NCBI GenBank assembly: GCA_963752745.1
Contig: CAVWAK010000029.1
Location: forward strand, 92,974-156,973
Direction: 5' to 3'
Length of the DNA: 64,000 nt
Source of the DNA: Thiogranum sp963752745
GTDB taxonomy: Bacteria; Pseudomonadota; Gammaproteobacteria; DSM-19610
The notes below the pieces were generated by a model. The model was not told where the DNA came from, did not search any database, and saw only the letters and a program-made list of their open reading frames with translations. A program made the translations under genes and the position numbers. Shown here piece after piece: positions 55,569 through 64,000 of this stretch; position 1 is the stretch's first letter; every line of letters begins with the position of its first letter.

Positions 55569-55800
55569 GCCAAAAGTCAAAATCGACTTGGAGACGCCGA
55601 GAAACTTTATCGAGAAGCAACTGAAATTTCGTTGCATACGCCTATCCCAAGCAATCCCGACTATGCGGTCCATCTGGGAAATATTGGCCAGTTGCTTTTA
55701 TCTCAATAAAAGTCCAACGAGGCTCGGGGCCTTTAGTTGCAGGCGATGAAAGTTTTTGAAGCCGCGTTGCCGCCTGATCACATCCACGTTCCGGAGACAA
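55566..55800 (+). pseudogene. Remnant of a tetratricopeptide-repeat protein
   Basis: The plus strand carries RLGDAEKLYREATEI (a TPR helix pair), HTPIPSNPDYAVHLGNIGQLLLSQ and, after a stop, KVFEAALPPDHIHVPETK, all similar to kinesin-light-chain-type TPR proteins. It is interrupted by stop codons and abuts the integrase remnant at about 55,567. No intact gene is visible. Confidence 0.5.
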
Positions 55801-56040
55801 AACTCAGGCTTCGCGCGCCTCCTTGTTCAAGAGAACATCGTCATTATTATTCAATGAAGCGAATTTATCGATTGGACCGGATGCTATCGAAGCGGACCTT
55901 AGCGCAATCGCAGCGAAAGTCCGCTCTCCGCCCTGTCTGGCCATTGACAGCCCTCACCTTCTGATTCCGCTTTTCCTGCCAAGCTGTTGGTTTCGGGGGC
56001 TATCGGCGTTTGTTTCCCAAAGGTTTGCCCCCCGTCGGCG

Positions 56041-56101
56041 AAAATCGCTTCGCGATTTTACGCCTTGATCAAAAAGGGCCACCCGTGAAGATGGCCCTTT
56101 T
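56041..56101. terminator. Tandem terminator hairpins
   Basis: AAAATCGC (56041-56048) pairs with GCGATTTT (56052-56059), and AAAAGGGCCA (56072-56081) pairs with TGGCCCTTTT (56092-56101). Both have A/T-rich flanks usable on either strand. They lie about 140 bases after the aceA stop on the minus strand and so can end aceA transcription. The stretch 55,097-55,430 upstream holds nothing that I can name. Confidence 0.65.
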
Positions 56102-56239
56102 GGTTCAGAAGTCGTGGCGAGCATTACCCCCCACCGGCTCTGCTTTGCTCTGACGCCCTCGCAGTCGCCCGCCTCCCCTCGTTTGAAATTAATTGGGGGG
56201 AGGCAGTGTCCGCCCTTCGTCCAACTTTTCGAAGAAAAG

Positions 56240-57844
56240 TCAGACGTTGGCGAACTGGTTCATCGTGTTGTCCTTGCCGCGAGCTTTCAGGGCCGCTTCG
56301 CCGGCGAAGTATTCCTTGTGATCATCGCCGAGGTCGGAGCCGGCCATGTTCTGGTGTTTGACGCAGGCGATGCCCTGACGGATTTCCTCGCGCTGGACGT
56401 TCAGGACGTAGCCGAGCATGCCCTCGTCACCGAAGTAGCGTTTCGCCAGATTGTCGGTCGAAAGCGCCGCCGTGTGGTAGGTCGGCAGGGTGATGAGGTG
56501 GTGGAAGATGCCGGCCTCGCGCGCCGCGTCGGCCTGGAAGGTGCGGATTTTCTCGTCGGCCGTCGCGGCCAAGTTCGGTGTCGTCGTAATCGGCGCTCAT
56601 CAGTCTCGTCGCGTCATAGGCGGAGACGTCCTGGCCGTCGGCCTGCCATTGCGTCGTAGACCTGCTGGCGGAAGTTCAGCGTCCAGTTGAACGATGGCGA
56701 GTTGTTGTAGACCAGCTTGGCGTTCGGAATGACTTCGCGGATGCGGTTCACCATGCCGGCGATCTGGCTCGACATGCGGCTTCTCGGTTTCGATCCACAG
56801 CAGGTCGGCACCGTTCTGCAGCGAGGTGATGCAGTCGAGCACGCAGCGGTCTTCGCCGGTTCCGGCGCGGAACTGGAACAGGTTGGACGGCAGGCGCTTT
56901 GGACGCAGCAGCTTGCCGTCGCGGTTGATGACGACGTCGCCGTTCTGCAGTTCGTCGGCGGTCGACTTCTTCGCAGTCGAGGAAGGCGTTGTACTGGTCG
57001 CCGAGATCGCCCGGCTCGTTCGAATACGGCGATCTGCTTGGTCAGGCCGGCGCCGAGCGAGTCGGTGCGGGTGACGATGATGCCGTTTTCGACGCCCAGT
57101 TCCAGGAAGGCGTAGCGGCAGGCGCGGATCTTCTGGAGGAAATCCTCGTGCGGCACCGTGACCTTGCCGTCCTGGTGGCCGCACTGCTTTTCGTCCGACA
57201 CCTGGTTTTCGATCTGCAGGGCGCAGGCGCCGGCTTCGATCATCTTCTTGGCCAGCAGATAGGTCGCTTCCGCATTGCCGAAACCGGCATCGATGTCGGC
57301 GATGATCGGCACGACATGGGTCTGGTAATTGTCGATCGCGGTCGCTGACTTCGGCGATCTTCGCCGCATCGCCGGCTTCGCGGGCCGCGTCGAGGTCGCG
57401 GAACAGGCCGCCCAGTTCGCGGGCATCGGCCTGACGCAGGAAGGTGTAGAGTTCTTCGATCAGCGCCGGAACGGAGGTCTTCTCGTGCATCGACTGGTCG
57501 GGCAGGGGGCCGAATTCGGAGCGCAGGGCGGCGACCATCCAGCCGGACAGATAGAGGTAGCGGCCCTTGGTGGTGCCGAAGTGCTTCTTGATCGAGATCA
57601 TCTTCTGCTGGCCGATGAAACCGTGCCAGCAGCCCAGCGACTGGGTGTAGTTGGTCGGGTCGGCGTCATAGGCGGCCATGTCGCGCGCATGATGTCGGCG
57701 GTGTATTTGGCGATGTCGAGGCCGGTCTTGAAGCGGTTCTGCAACCGCATGCGGGCAACGGATTCGGCGTCGATCGCGCTCCAGTGAATTGCCCTGATCG
57801 GCGATGTAGGCCCTGGCGGCTGCAATTTCTTTTTCGTAGGACAT
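56240..57844 (-). CDS. aceA: Isocitrate lyase of about 534 residues (frameshifted)
   Basis: Glyoxylate-cycle enzyme that splits isocitrate into succinate and glyoxylate. The start is MSYEKEIAAA (57844). QSLGCWHGFIGQQKM, IIADIDAGFGNAEATYLLAKKM, CGHQDGKVTVPHEDFL and RTDSLGAGLTKQIAVF are family blocks; the catalytic Cys lies in the usual KxCGH-like segment KQCGHQDGK. The C-terminal part (LITLPTYHTAALSTDNLAKRYFG) is in another frame. About seven shifts split the gene. The size matches the long (about 530-residue) isocitrate lyases, not the 430-residue type. Two terminators follow. Confidence 0.9.
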
Positions 57845-57916
57845 GGTGCCCCCTGCTGGTGTGATGGTGGGTGTGTGCGCTGTCATGATTGTCTCCTTGG
57901 AATACCTGATCGGGAA

Positions 57917-57972
57917 ATGCCTGATGGGCGATGCCTGTTTGGCAATGCCTGTCTGGCGATGCCTGTTTGCGG
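57917..57972. repeat. Four 14-bp tandem repeats upstream of aceA
   Basis: Units ATGCCTGATGGGCG, ATGCCTGTTTGGCA, ATGCCTGTCTGGCG and ATGCCTGTTTGCGG lie end to end at 57917-57972; a degenerate fifth unit precedes them (57902-57916). They lie 73 bases from the aceA start and may form part of its promoter or leader. Confidence 0.7.
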
Positions 57973-58145
57973 GGCGCGTTTCTGGCGCGCGTTTACAGGG
58001 TAATTCGAATTTGTGCCACTGGTTCGTTTCGCCGCAGCGCCTTCATCCCCAACAACAGGGTGCGAGGGACCCGAAGGGCCGCGCTTTCTGTGACAGCTTT
58101 TACAAGATACACGGCAAAAGTCAGCAAAATGATCGGAAATCGTGC

Positions 58146-58213
58146 CCAAATTCGTGTCGCGTTGTGAATTTGGAGTTGCTGCACGATGGTCATTTTGTAA
58201 AATTGTTACAAAA
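58146..58213. promoter_or_regulatory. Two palindromes in the aceA/exported-protein intergenic region
   Basis: CCAAATTC (58146-58153) and GAATTTGG (58166-58173) form an inverted repeat, and TTTTGTAA (58193-58200) with TTACAAAA (58206-58213) form a second. Such sites suit dimeric repressors; the divergent exported-protein gene starts 90 bases further on. The regulator is unknown, and no regulator gene is next to aceA here. The rest of 57,973-58,302 shows nothing else I can name. Confidence 0.5.
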
Positions 58214-58302
58214 TTGCCAACCTCAAATGGGGTGTTTGCCTGATGGCAATTCCGCTTTCAGGCCATCAGGATAAGAACCTGAACAGAACCCGGAGCCATC
58301 CC

Positions 58303-58782
58303 ATGCAAAACCACCAGAAATTCATCAATATCACCAGGCGGAGAACCGTCCCTGTCCTTTTCACGGCCCTTGTCACGGCCCTTGTCACGGGCCTTGTCAC
58401 TGCCCTTGTCCTTGCCTTGCCGGCATTATTCGTACCCCTGCCTGCCGCCCTTGCTGAAAGCGCGAAGGAAACCACCTTCCGCGACATCAGGATTGCGCCG
58501 GGCCTTGCCACGTCGCCGCAGTTTATCGATGTCGTCCTGCCTTTCCTTTCCGGTCATCCCGAGTTTGCTGAAGGCATGGGCGAATTGACCTTTACCGTCC
58601 GCAAAGGCGAAAGCGGCGTCTTTGCCGTCAACATTATCCTGAAGGGATATCTTGATGATTCGGTGAGAGGCGAGCATTATCGTGGTCATGTCATCCAAAA
58701 TTCGGACGGCTGGGAGTTGACGGACATGGCCGTCAAGACGCTGTGCTATCGCGGTGTCAGCGCCGATGATTTGTGCACCTGA
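58303..58782 (+). CDS. Exported protein of unknown function with a repeat-expanded signal peptide
   Basis: A 159-residue secreted protein. The start MQNHQKFINI is followed by a signal peptide whose hydrophobic core is built of ALVT repeats (four 12-bp DNA repeats), ending AALAES. The mature part (SQFIDVVLPFLSGHPEFAEGMGELTFTVRKGESGVFAVNIIL) has no motif I recognise. A second gene follows 23 bases later. Function unknown. Confidence 0.6.
   Translation: MQNHQKFINITRRRTVPVLFTALVTALVTGLVTALVLALPALFVPLPAALAESAKETTFRDIRIAPGLATSPQFIDVVLPFLSGHPEFAEGMGELTFTVRKGESGVFAVNIILKGYLDDSVRGEHYRGHVIQNSDGWELTDMAVKTLCYRGVSADDLCT
58366..58413 (+). repeat. Four 12-bp tandem repeats coding for the signal-peptide core
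   Basis: GCCCTTGTCACG is repeated at 58366 and 58378, with variants GGCCTTGTCACT at 58390 and GCCCTTGTCCTT at 58402. Each unit codes ALVT or near relatives, so copy number changes would lengthen or shorten the signal peptide in frame. Confidence 0.75.
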
Positions 58783-58805
58783 CAAAGCGCTGCAGAGAGG
58801 GATTC

Positions 58806-59376
58806 ATGATGGCGGACAAGGATAAGCAATCGGGATCAGACAAGAAGGATGACAGCGCCAGCCGCTGGAGAACCCCAAGCTGGATCGCTTTTGCGATACT
58901 GGCAATGGTCGGCTACCAGATCTACAATGGCGTTTACCTGAAAGAGGTCGGCTTCCCGCCTTTCGTTTCGCTGAAATTCGGCGACCCGCCGGCGGCGACT
59001 GACAAATCCGCAAAAAGCGAAGAAACCGGCACCAAAAAGGAAAAGCCGGAAGTTGAGGAGACGGCGCTTGACCGCAGTTTTATCGTCGGGCGCTGGCAGA
59101 CCAGTGTTCAGGTCGGCAACAGTGGCGGCGATTCAGCGACCGAGTATTTTGATGATGGCAGCTTTTCCAGCACGACATCGGAGTTTTTCGGGTCGGTCGG
59201 CCAGCGCCAGCAATTCGGCGGGACCTGGGACATGGAGATTTTCGTCGGATGAGCGCTTCCGCCTGACCATGTGGGACGAAGAAGGTGACCAATGGCAGGG
59301 CATCTTCAGGGTGTTGAACCGTGATGAGGTTCAGAACATGGACCAGAACTATATCGCGACGCGGGTGGGCCGGTGA
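58806..59376 (+). CDS. Membrane-anchored protein of unknown function (one frameshift)
   Basis: A reconstructed 189-residue protein. The N-terminus is charged (KDKQSGSDKKDDSASRWRTP), then a single transmembrane helix (WIAFAILAMVGYQIYNGVY), then an acidic/lysine-rich linker and a C-terminal domain (FIVGRWQTSVQVGNSGGDSATEYFDDGSFSS), which may be a lipocalin-like calycin module. One extra base near 59,248 splits it; the second frame (DERFRLTMWDEEGDQWQGIF) completes it. No family name can be given. Confidence 0.6.
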
Positions 59377-59455
59377 CCGGTCATCTCCTCAATGCCTGAT
59401 CTCGGGCCTTCGCAAGCGCCCGCTGGTGCTGATCCAACCACCGGGCGTCGCAGCA

Positions 59456-60643
59456 TTATTTGCCGCTCGTTTTGGCCACCGGCTTGCCGGAAGCAAAGAC
59501 CTTGCTGTCCAGCAGGCGTGCCGTGGTCAGGGCAGTGATGGCGCCGAGGCCGAGCAGCATCACGGCGAGATTGACCAGCCAGCCCAGGAACGGGATGAAA
59601 TTGAGGATCGCCGCGACGATGAGGCCGATGGCGATTACAGCCAATCGGCTGGCGAGCGTTTCCGGCAGCGTGCGGAAGGCAGAGCCGATGCGCCAGGCAA
59701 TCGCGTAAACGCCAAAAAGATATCCGAGCATCCACAGGGCGATGATTGCCAGGATAATGACCGGAATCAGCGGAATGCCAACGATCGTCATCCCGCTGAC
59801 GGGCACCAGCCCAAACAGGGTGGAAAGACCGAGGAAACCGAGCAGCAGCATGGTTCCCGGACGCTCCATGGTCAGGGTGCGGATGCGTTCGGCCTTTTCA
59901 GGCAGAAACGATAGAAAGGCGGCTGCGACGAGCAGAAGGAAGCCGAGCGTTATGAGAAACGCAAACAGCGTGCCGAAGAAGGACGGCCAGATGGAGCGCG
60001 CAGACTTATCGACGGATTTGCTGATTTCCGAAAGCAGTCCGGTGCCGGAAAGGGGCGTGAAACTCACCCGCTCGGCGCTGATGACTGATTTAGGAATGTC
60101 AATCTCCTCACTGGCCGAATAGGAAAGCCTGCCGGCGATCACAGCGTTATCGCCAAATACGATTTCGGAGGCTGCCAGCCTGACATCGCCGGAGACCGGC
60201 GCATTGAGGGTAATGGTACCGCCAGCCGCTATCAGGCTGCCGCTCACCGGGCTTTCAATGGTCAGCGTCGCGCCGCTCATGCGGACATTTCCGGCAACCG
60301 AAGCGCCCTCCTTGAGCTTGACGGAAAATCCGGTTGCAGAGAAATCTTCGCCCACCGTACTGTCGACGGAAATGTTGGAGCCGAACGCATACAGATCGCC
60401 GCCGATGGCACCGTCCACATCGATGTTGAAGCCAACGGCATGGGCATCCTTGCCGACATCAGCGTCAACCGAAACCGAAAACCCCATGGCGAACAGGTCG
60501 CGCTGTGTGCCAGCCGATACAGAGGGGCTGGAGCCGCCAACATACATGTCCCCGCCGATGCTCTGGGTGTTTTCGGCATTGGCGCCTGCCGCGCAAACCA
60601 TCATGGCCATCACAAAACCGAGTATTCCCGCAAAACGGCGCAT
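59456..60643 (-). CDS. Polymer-forming (bactofilin-like) membrane protein
   Basis: A 395-residue protein starting MRRFAGILG with a good GGAAGGAG ribosome-binding site. A signal peptide precedes a beta-helical domain of short repeats (VDADVGKDAHAVG, VDGAIGGDLYAFGS, VSGSLIAAGG) like polymer-forming/bactofilin repeats. The C-terminal half has about six transmembrane helices (SFFGTLFAFLITLGFLLLVAAA and others). Such proteins may be cell-envelope scaffolds. Intact. Confidence 0.75.
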   Translation of the reverse strand: MRRFAGILGFVMAMMVCAAGANAENTQSIGGDMYVGGSSPSVSAGTQRDLFAMGFSVSVDADVGKDAHAVGFNIDVDGAIGGDLYAFGSNISVDSTVGEDFSATGFSVKLKEGASVAGNVRMSGATLTIESPVSGSLIAAGGTITLNAPVSGDVRLAASEIVFGDNAVIAGRLSYSASEEIDIPKSVISAERVSFTPLSGTGLLSEISKSVDKSARSIWPSFFGTLFAFLITLGFLLLVAAAFLSFLPEKAERIRTLTMERPGTMLLLGFLGLSTLFGLVPVSGMTIVGIPLIPVIILAIIALWMLGYLFGVYAIAWRIGSAFRTLPETLASRLAVIAIGLIVAAILNFIPFLGWLVNLAVMLLGLGAITALTTARLLDSKVFASGKPVAKTSGK

Positions 60644-60909
60644 GATGCGCTCCTTCCCTGAAACAAATTCCTGAAACTGTGCATTGCAATTGGGTTCAAA
60701 TCCCAATTTGCAGAAACTTAGGACCCGTGCAGGCGGCGCGCATTGATGTTCGTCAATCTGCGCATGACCGACCTCGGCGCGGCTGGATTTCAGAAAGAGG
60801 CAACGCGAATGGGGAACCTCAAAAAGAGAGTATCCAGGTCACCGCTTTTACCTTGCGAAAGTGGCTGGGCAGCAGGATTTGACAACAAGGCAAGCGCGGC
60901 ACCGCCCCA

Positions 60910-60933
60910 GCGCACGGGCTCGAACCGTGGACC
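60910..60933 (-). repeat. 24-bp copy of the tRNA-Trp 3' region
   Basis: The 24 bases at 60910-60933 are identical to 61156-61179 inside tRNA-Trp (T-arm and acceptor side). The sequence around it is otherwise different. It may be a leftover attachment repeat of a mobile element that used the tRNA-Trp gene. The rest of 60,644-61,147 has no gene that I can support. Confidence 0.7.
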
Positions 60934-61147
60934 CGTTGTTGCGGCAGGCGCTTTGCAACAAAACGTTGAGAGCAATAGGTTTTGGAGACAATTATCAGGC
61001 TCACGGTGAGGGTTTTATCGGGTCGATTGGAAACGCAACAATTTTACCGATGGCTCAATGCAGGTTCCCGGTGATTGCTGCGCAATGCACCTGCCGCTGA
61101 CGGTTTGAAATTTGTGGAGACATTGAACCATCTCGCCTCCGGCGAAA

Positions 61148-61223
61148 TGGCAGGGGCGCACGGGCTCGAACCGTGGACCTTCGGTTTTGGAGACCGACGC
61201 TCTACCAACTGAGCTACACCCCT
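61148..61223 (-). tRNA. trnW: tRNA-Trp (anticodon CCA)
   Basis: The minus strand folds as a complete tRNA: acceptor AGGGGTG pairs with CGCCCCT, followed by GCCA at the 3' end; D-arm AGCTCAGTTGGTAGAGC; anticodon loop CTCCAAA with anticodon CCA; T-arm with GGTTCGAGCC. It is downstream of tuf on the same strand with the two other genes between. Usually secE and nusG follow such a tRNA-Trp in bacteria, but they are not present here. Confidence 0.95.
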
Positions 61224-61344
61224 TCAAAGGCCTTAGGCACCTGATTTACCTATGGGCCAAGGCAGGCGCTTGATAGCGCCAAATACGTCTCAATTGCAAG
61301 CAGGTTCTCATACCAACCCGTTGAATTTTTCCAAGCCTGGCTGT

Positions 61345-61695
61345 CTACCAATCGAATGCATAAACCTCGACGCGATAACCGTCGGGATCAAACACCTGGA
61401 CACGGGTTGGGCCGGTCTCCTGCCATTCGGTTTCGACAACGCCAGCTTCAGCAAAGCGCTGGCGAAACGCCCTCACTTCGTCAGGGTCTTCAATCTGAAA
61501 CCCGAAATGGGTGGTTCGTTTCAATGGCGTGTCGGGATTGCCCTCGGTGAGCGCTAACAGGCCCCCTTCCTTGTTTGCAAGGATCAGTAGGTGGTCATCG
61601 TCGTGTACGCGGTTCGTCAGGCCAAACCAGCGGCCATAGAATTCTGCCGAGGTTTTTCGGTTCGAAACTGTCAGGGCGACGTGATTCAGGCGCAT
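61345..61695 (-). CDS. VOC-superfamily (glyoxalase-like) protein
   Basis: A 116-residue protein of the glyoxalase/bleomycin-resistance/dioxygenase fold. NHVALTVSNRKTSAEFYGRWFGL and VFDPDGYRVEVYAF are the typical first and last blocks, with His and Glu metal-ligand candidates. It could be an isomerase or a drug-binding protein; the substrate is unknown. It lies between the hypothetical exported gene and tRNA-Trp. Confidence 0.85.
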   Translation of the reverse strand: MRLNHVALTVSNRKTSAEFYGRWFGLTNRVHDDDHLLILANKEGGLLALTEGNPDTPLKRTTHFGFQIEDPDEVRAFRQRFAEAGVVETEWQETGPTRVQVFDPDGYRVEVYAFDW

Positions 61696-61720
61696 GTCAA
61701 TCCAGATAAAATCGCCACGT

Positions 61721-62314
61721 TCAAAAGACCTGCATTCTTAGAATTCTGAGCAATTCATCGCGATTGTCAAACCTGTCGGGGTCGGATTCTTCTATTTTCG
61801 CTATAACAGCGGAATTTGTCGCAACACCCACGGCCCTTCCGATTTCAAAACCCTTCTTTCTCCCGTATTCGGGCAGTTCCGCAATCAACGCCTGTGCATC
61901 CGCTGAAATCATCTTACGATTGCAAACCAGTTTTTTGGCGCATGAAAGCAGGATTTTCTGATCATTTGTGTCCAGTTGTTCCATTTTGTTCTGAAATGCC
62001 TTTTGCATTCCGGCTACAAACCCTTTGGCATTTTGCTCCGTGACAATCTGCAAATAGGTATCCAAATCGCGATCCGTTAATGATCCGATGTCGGTGATCC
62101 CATCCATAAGTTTCCTGAATTCGGATCGTATCTCGTTATGTGTAGTAGCGCGAATTGCAAAATACGATTTTTCAGAGACCAGCGCTTCGGCAATTTGTCG
62201 CGCCAATGAAATCTCTTCGGCATGTGCTTTGCCATAATTGCCCGACACCGATACGTTCAGGGCAATAAAAACAAAAAGGATCTTCAAAAGGCCAGATAAT
62301 TTCAATAGTCGCAT
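61721..62314 (-). CDS. Exported protein of unknown function
   Basis: A 197-residue protein with an N-terminal signal peptide (LLKILFVFIALNVSVSGNYGKAHAEE) and a helical mature domain rich in charged residues. Two cysteines (SCAKKLVCNRK) could form a disulfide in the periplasm. I recognise no family. It lies between tuf and the VOC gene on the same strand, with a strong tuf terminator upstream, so it needs its own promoter. Confidence 0.6.
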   Translation of the reverse strand: MRLLKLSGLLKILFVFIALNVSVSGNYGKAHAEEISLARQIAEALVSEKSYFAIRATTHNEIRSEFRKLMDGITDIGSLTDRDLDTYLQIVTEQNAKGFVAGMQKAFQNKMEQLDTNDQKILLSCAKKLVCNRKMISADAQALIAELPEYGRKKGFEIGRAVGVATNSAVIAKIEESDPDRFDNRDELLRILRMQVF

Positions 62315-62463
62315 TCCAGATTTGCCCTGCAGGTACTATTTAATAACAAAATGGGAATATCAAATATTATTCGCATCCATCGTTTTTTGTTTGATCGGGG
62401 ATCATCAGGGTCTGAGCTCAATTGAGAGACCAGACCCTAGTTGACTTTTCCGATTTACAGAAA

Positions 62464-62489
62464 AAAAGGCGGCCCGAAGACCGCCTTTT
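62464..62489 (-). terminator. Rho-independent terminator of tuf
   Basis: On the minus strand AAAAGGCGG (62489-62481 read in reverse) pairs with CCGCCTTTT (62472-62464) around an 8-base loop and is followed by more T bases. It is about 55 bases after the tuf stop codon. Confidence 0.85.
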
Positions 62490-62542
62490 GAATTTCACTG
62501 AAGAGGCGCGTACCAACCGGCAAGCGCCCCGTTGTTTTTCGT

Positions 62543-63718
62543 TTACTCGATGATCTGTGCCACGATGCCGGCGCCGACGGTACGGCCACCTTCACGGATG
62601 GCGAAGCGCAGGCGCTCTTCCATCGCGATCGGAACGATCAGTTCAACCGTCATCTCGACATTGTCACCCGGCATCACCATCTCGGTGCCGTCCGGCAGTT
62701 CAACAATGCCCGTCACGTCGGTCGTGCGGAAATAAAACTGCGGACGGTAGTTGGTGAAGAACGGCGTGTGACGGCCACCCTCGTCCTTGGTCAGAATGTA
62801 GGCCTCGGCCTTGAACTTCTTGTGCGGCTTAACAGAGCCCGGCTTGACCAGAACCTGGCCACGCTCAACACCCTCACGGTCGATACCGCGCAGCAGAACA
62901 CCGACATTGTCGCCGGCTTCACCGCGGTCCAGCAGCTTGCGGAACATCTCAACGCCCGTGCAGGTCGTCTTCTTGGTGTCCTTGATGCCGACGATTTCGA
63001 TCTCGTCACCCACATTGACAACACCGCGCTCGACACGACCCGTGACAACCGTACCACGGCCCGAGATCGAGAACACGTCCTCGATCGGCAGCAGGAAGGG
63101 CTGGTCAACCGGACGCTCGGGCTGCGGAATGTAACTATCAACAGCGGCCATCAGTTCGCGGATCGCGTTCTCGCCGATTTCAGGCTCCGTGCCGTTCATC
63201 GCATGCAGGGCAGAACCCTTGACGATCGGAATGTCATCGCCGGGGAACTCGTAGGATGAAAGCAGCTCGCGCACTTCCATGTCGACCAGTTCCAGAAGCT
63301 CTTCGTCGTCGACCTGGTCGACCTTGTTCAGGAACACGACGATCGCAGGCACACCAACCTGACGGGCAAGCAGGATGTGCTCGCGCGTCTGGGGCATCGG
63401 GCCATCGGCTGCCGAACAGACCAGAATCGCGCCGTCCATCTGGGCGGCACCGGTGATCATGTTCTTCACGTAGTCGGCGTGGCCGGGGCAATCAACGTGG
63501 GCGTAGTGGCGGGCCTCGGTCTCATACTCAACGTGCGCCGTCGAGATCGTGATGCCGCGCGCGCGCTCTTCAGGCGCACCGTCGATCTGGTCATAGGCCT
63601 TGAAGTCGCCAAAATACTTCGTGATCGCCGCCGTCAGCGTCGTCTTGCCGTGGTCAACGTGACCAATCGTGCCGATGTTGCAATGCGGCTTGTTCCGTTC
63701 AAACTTCTCTTTTGCCAT
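62543..63718 (-). CDS. tuf: Elongation factor Tu
   Basis: A 391-residue translation factor that delivers aminoacyl-tRNA to the ribosome. The start is MAKEKFERNKPH, the G1 loop GHVDHGKTT, G3 DCPGHADY, G4 NKVD and G5 SAL are all present, and the C-terminal domain ends in AQIIE. Its length and sequence features (KYFGDFKAYDQIDGAPEERARGITI) are those of alphaproteobacterial EF-Tu. It serves as a taxonomic marker for this half of the window. Confidence 0.98.
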   Translation of the reverse strand: MAKEKFERNKPHCNIGTIGHVDHGKTTLTAAITKYFGDFKAYDQIDGAPEERARGITISTAHVEYETEARHYAHVDCPGHADYVKNMITGAAQMDGAILVCSAADGPMPQTREHILLARQVGVPAIVVFLNKVDQVDDEELLELVDMEVRELLSSYEFPGDDIPIVKGSALHAMNGTEPEIGENAIRELMAAVDSYIPQPERPVDQPFLLPIEDVFSISGRGTVVTGRVERGVVNVGDEIEIVGIKDTKKTTCTGVEMFRKLLDRGEAGDNVGVLLRGIDREGVERGQVLVKPGSVKPHKKFKAEAYILTKDEGGRHTPFFTNYRPQFYFRTTDVTGIVELPDGTEMVMPGDNVEMTVELIVPIAMEERLRFAIREGGRTVGAGIVAQIIE

Positions 63719-64000
63719 GTCAGGATTCCTATTCTCATCGTTTTTTTGGCGGTGATCACGCGCAAATTTCAGCCGCAAAAAGGCCTCCAAAGAGGGTGCC
63801 ATTAACCCCTTGGCCAATTGGATTGCGAAATAATGGGTTTGATGGGGTTTCGCAAGTCCTATCCGCCACCTCGCCTGCGCACCCTGTACGCCAAGCGGCC
63901 GGTTGTGATAGCCTGTCGGAACGGCCCGCCATTGAGACAGATCAATGCGGGCCGCAGCCGTCCGCTGCAATCTCGGCGGCAATGTGATGATGCAAATCGC
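63719..64000. other. Region upstream of tuf (no gene seen)
   Basis: No start of a further gene can be supported in the last 282 bases. The stretch from about 63,720 to 63,830 must hold the tuf promoter and leader. No second tRNA and no rRNA is visible. Confidence 0.5.

Noticed and set aside
1..64000. CRISPR arrays, rRNA genes or known defence systems
   Set aside because: No regularly spaced repeat-spacer pattern, rRNA signature or defence gene set was seen on either strand.

Overview
The window looks like a joined (chimeric) metagenomic or mis-scaffolded contig and not one natural genome. Bases 1 to about 25,430 carry gammaproteobacterial-type genes: a clade I nitrous oxide reductase (nos) operon, rluB with a C-terminal tail that fits scpB, pyruvate kinase, and DUF2288 and DUF6455 proteins. 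From about 25,450 to 64,000 the genes are alphaproteobacterial (Hyphomicrobiales-like): a 391-residue EF-Tu of alphaproteobacterial type, D-amino-acid and TRAP/NitT-type catabolic clusters, and an isocitrate lyase of about 530 residues. At the join a scpB-like tail (minus strand) runs directly into an amidohydrolase tail (plus strand), and both are cut. I assign the taxa from protein resemblance only.

Left part: a K+ channel with two RCK domains, a Sel1 protein, an LpxL-like acyltransferase; a minus-strand run msrA, SLC13 transporter, CDGSH protein, cytochrome P450, fatty-acyl-AMP ligase-ACP; a thioredoxin-HEAT fusion divergent from msrA; then nosR-Z-D-F-Y-L on the minus strand. Two near-perfect FNR/DNR boxes lie in front of nosR (shared with a divergent diiron protein) and in front of a DUF6455 gene, so all three probably respond to low oxygen or nitric oxide. 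A 424-bp gene-free stretch holds three DnaA boxes, two of them in a perfect palindrome. Then follow small conserved proteins, a spermidine-synthase-like protein, a malate:quinone-oxidoreductase-like enzyme, pyruvate kinase and rluB.

Right part: an amidohydrolase tail, a LacI regulator and a calpain-like fragment precede a small integrated element (about 27.9-32.1 kb). The element has the 3' half of a tRNA-Lys as a likely attachment site, a tyrosine integrase, a small membrane protein, 23-bp iteron-like repeats beside a winged-helix replication-type protein, a long coiled protein, and IS481 and SDR remnants. A catabolic region (32.5-46.5 kb) encodes Gfo/Idh dehydrogenases, a DSD1-like PLP enzyme, RidA, N-acyl-D-amino-acid deacylase, an RpiR regulator, an SDR, an unrecognised protein, a NitT/TauT-type ABC importer and a flavin monooxygenase. 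A Crp/Fnr regulator then heads SDR, TRAP binding protein, aldehyde dehydrogenase, beta-hydroxyacid dehydrogenase and TRAP permeases. After integrase and TPR remnants come aceA, two small exported or anchored proteins, a polymer-forming membrane protein, tRNA-Trp, a VOC protein and tuf.

Many genes are broken by single-base frameshifts clustered in patches (11.8-14.5, 39-44, 48.5-53.7, 56.6-59.3 kb). Almost all that I could resolve are extra bases (+1), in both genomic halves. This points to insertion-biased sequence error more than to gene decay. Those genes are annotated over their full reconstructed span.
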